NCBI GenBank assembly: GCA_964486685.1
Contig: CAZAOE010000024.1
Coordinates: 1-12,349 of the forward strand
Length of the DNA: 12,349 nucleotides
Reading direction: 5' to 3'
DNA from: JAIOTH01 sp964486685
GTDB taxonomy: Bacteria; Patescibacteriota; Patescibacteriia; UBA1558; S5-K13
The translations under genes were made by a program, and so were the position numbers. The notes under the pieces are model-generated. The model had not been told where the DNA came from and searched no databases. It worked only from the letters and a program-made list of their open reading frames with translations. Below are positions 12,101-12,349 of this stretch, one piece after another. Each line of letters opens with the position of its first letter. Position 1 is the stretch's first letter.

Positions 12101-12349
12101 TACTGCCACTTCAACTAATATCAGTGGCCGTTTAGCAGTAAGTGCTTCTTCGACAGAAGCGTTTACAGTTGGCGATGATTTAGGATATACCTTAGTAGTG
12201 GATACCATTAATGATGATTTATGGATTGGAGCTGATGCTTCCACTACGGCTCCAGTTTATGTTGATTCTTCAGCAGCGAGTTTAAGATTAGCCACTGGCA
12301 CAGCCACAACAACTTATGGAGCAAATTATTTAACTTCTCAAAATGAATA
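9126..12349 (+). CDS. Giant membrane-anchored surface protein, 3'-partial: tandem HTH, TM helix, collagen-like and beta-helix/tail-fibre-like regions
   Basis: Open from ATG 9126 (AAAAGG ribosome-binding site six bases upstream) past the window end: 1074 codons with no stop. Residues ~15-60 and ~63-108 are two near-identical helix-turn-helix units of the excisionase/MerR type (L-A-E-A-A-x-Y-C...LRARQGKLKA...GRNW...EW). A hydrophobic helix follows at ~220-240 (FTIALLIIFISL), so the N-terminus is probably cytoplasmic. Residues ~240-465 are helical. Residues ~469-504 are twelve G-x-y triplets (GEKGDAGLIGPQGPVGPPGE), collagen-like. From ~530 the chain is beta-rich: DLDLTGNETISGNLQVGG repeats, a pectin-lyase-like part near 628-690 (ITVAKSGADYVTITDAL, RVMPGIYNESV), and a tail-fibre-like motif near 921-945 (LFDNTFDIGSEVARWKKAYL). 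The role is inferred to be a long cell-surface fibre or adhesin. The DNA-binding-like domains in the same chain are unusual; they might bind peptidoglycan-side or cytoplasmic partners instead. Confidence 0.92.
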   Translation, partial: MQPTNQKENIFEEKLISLAEAAEYCSYSQDYLSLRARQGKLKAIKNGRNWFTTKEWLEDYEGYIPLADASNYCSYSQDYLSLRARQGKLKAVKLGRNWVTKKEWVKEYEKQNLEFKLEEDGDWKPVEKKEIQDEEVLGDLDNLEKALTKVSAKDLGSSKLLKPIDLKDGWANLFYSTKNLFLDVVNYFSNFKLKKVAVDKKLPRFKFKNYSLDQFFRSLNFTIALLIIFISLRTITPIALSFYKNQGQDLEYSLSMASEKIILVYGNTFQNIHHQLSDFNQGLAQRYNELPKQIDSSYLVLKNNLKNLDYSLREKFNVFDLEKKQFDVSKLSQIALNIISYSDASKILSSEGSVLDKNAEQEVLGVSEENILVSEKRFSKKGIASHFFGFFNKINSYRELPEKISKQLAQKSANTNLAFWENILGAFKDILQIGETKLVQAPIPLESGGAPIIVKNYYSDSGQLIEVRGEKGDAGLIGPQGPVGPPGEAGAPGSPGLSGSSGGGGTTVIQGAQLDGNNTWTNTNIFTAQVLMKDLGVSRYLGSRYLSVADVLSVSSDEEGGMIVNGDATFNDVVIFNDVVTLNSNLILTGDLDLTGNETISGNLQVGGNLDVLGIGTFATFTTPYDKVITVAKSGADYVTITDALNSITDNSSTNQYLVRVMPGIYNESVIMKEYVDLISAGGREITEITQADAGLITATSSSRMEGFTLSITDLGSITTTTKNIITIATSTNPYIANCKLELDSSTTTLGYGIAVTIGSPIFENLEMSGNALARGLSLTGLGTSTIMNSIITSTENDLYASAGIIKSKYNRLLGTANNITTLVSAIIETSFDEYQTTNIADSTKFHHYAFGATPSTTAPSLLIQPQGTTSFDTTTSTYLMVNSVAGFDGNLFDLQVDGTSLFSVDAQGNVFQVASFNSDLIPLFDNTFDIGSEVARWKKAYLSDALQISNAGQTATSTLAVNNFITQATDFTVQTASGYDLNLVSGDDLEITATSTNISGRLAVSASSTEAFTVGDDLGYTLVVDTINDDLWIGADASTTAPVYVDSSAASLRLATGTATTTYGANYLTSQNE
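9195..9389 (+). repeat. Exact 51-bp direct repeat within the tandem HTH units
   Basis: Positions 9195-9245 and 9339-9389 are identical at all 51 bases, 144 bp (48 codons) apart. They encode YCSYSQDYLSLRARQGK. Sequence outside the core has drifted, so the identity points to recent duplication, gene conversion, or selection on the DNA itself. Confidence 0.85.

Noticed and set aside
12062..12244. 60-codon - strand frame
   Set aside because: Antisense shadow within the fibre-like region of the giant protein.
1..12349. Window as a closed circle joining the giant gene's end to the partial target gene
   Set aside because: The frames do not match across the junction (two bases left over at the end and two at the start give a different frame), so the two partial genes are not one gene by simple circularisation.

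Overview
The window looks like part of a small-genome, AT-rich bacterium of the Candidate Phyla Radiation (Patescibacteria, perhaps a parcubacterium). This is an inference from low G+C, lysine/asparagine-rich proteins, mostly weak ribosome-binding sites, a compact infC-rpmI-rplT-tRNA block, very large modular surface proteins, and dispersed palindromic elements, one of which would read as an LPAGRQ-type peptide if translated. No taxonomic search was possible.

Layout. (1) Positions 1-4137, all on the + strand, hold an apparently complete diversity-generating retroelement (DGR). Its parts are the 3' part of a target gene (LamG domain plus an FGE-sulfatase/C-type-lectin domain ending in the variable repeat, VR), an Avd-like accessory gene, a DUF559 endonuclease-like gene bracketed by palindromes, the template repeat (TR) and a DGR-type reverse transcriptase with YMDD. 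TR and VR align without gaps over 118 bp and differ at 8 positions. All 8 are adenines in TR, the signature of adenine-directed mutagenic retrohoming. (2) Positions 4138-4858 hold palindromes, a terminator-like hairpin, one intact tRNA-Asp(GTC) on the - strand, and degenerate tRNA-Asp pieces arranged as nested inverted repeats. (3) Positions 4895-7519, - strand, hold the translation genes smpB, ssrA (tmRNA), infC (apparently with a non-AUG start), rpmI and rplT, leading toward tRNA-Asp. (4) Positions 7520-9125 are about 1.6 kb without a credible gene. They contain about ten copies of an ATATCGGATA-like box, TTAGCT-rich repeats, one perfect DnaA-box 9-mer, very AT-rich stretches, and repeated hairpins just before the next gene. 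(5) Positions 9126-12349, + strand, hold the first 1074 codons of a giant protein that runs off the window: two tandem helix-turn-helix domains, one membrane segment, a collagen-like stretch, then beta-helix/tail-fibre-like repeats.

How it fits together. The DGR would diversify the last ~40 residues of a cell-surface or secreted lectin-fold protein. TR RNA is reverse-transcribed by the RT with Avd, adenines are copied with errors, and the cDNA replaces VR. The - strand block is housekeeping: initiation factor, two 50S proteins, and trans-translation (SmpB with tmRNA). A recurring theme is palindromic elements inserted into other things: inside the RT reading frame, inside tRNA-Asp copies, inside another palindrome, and just upstream of infC.
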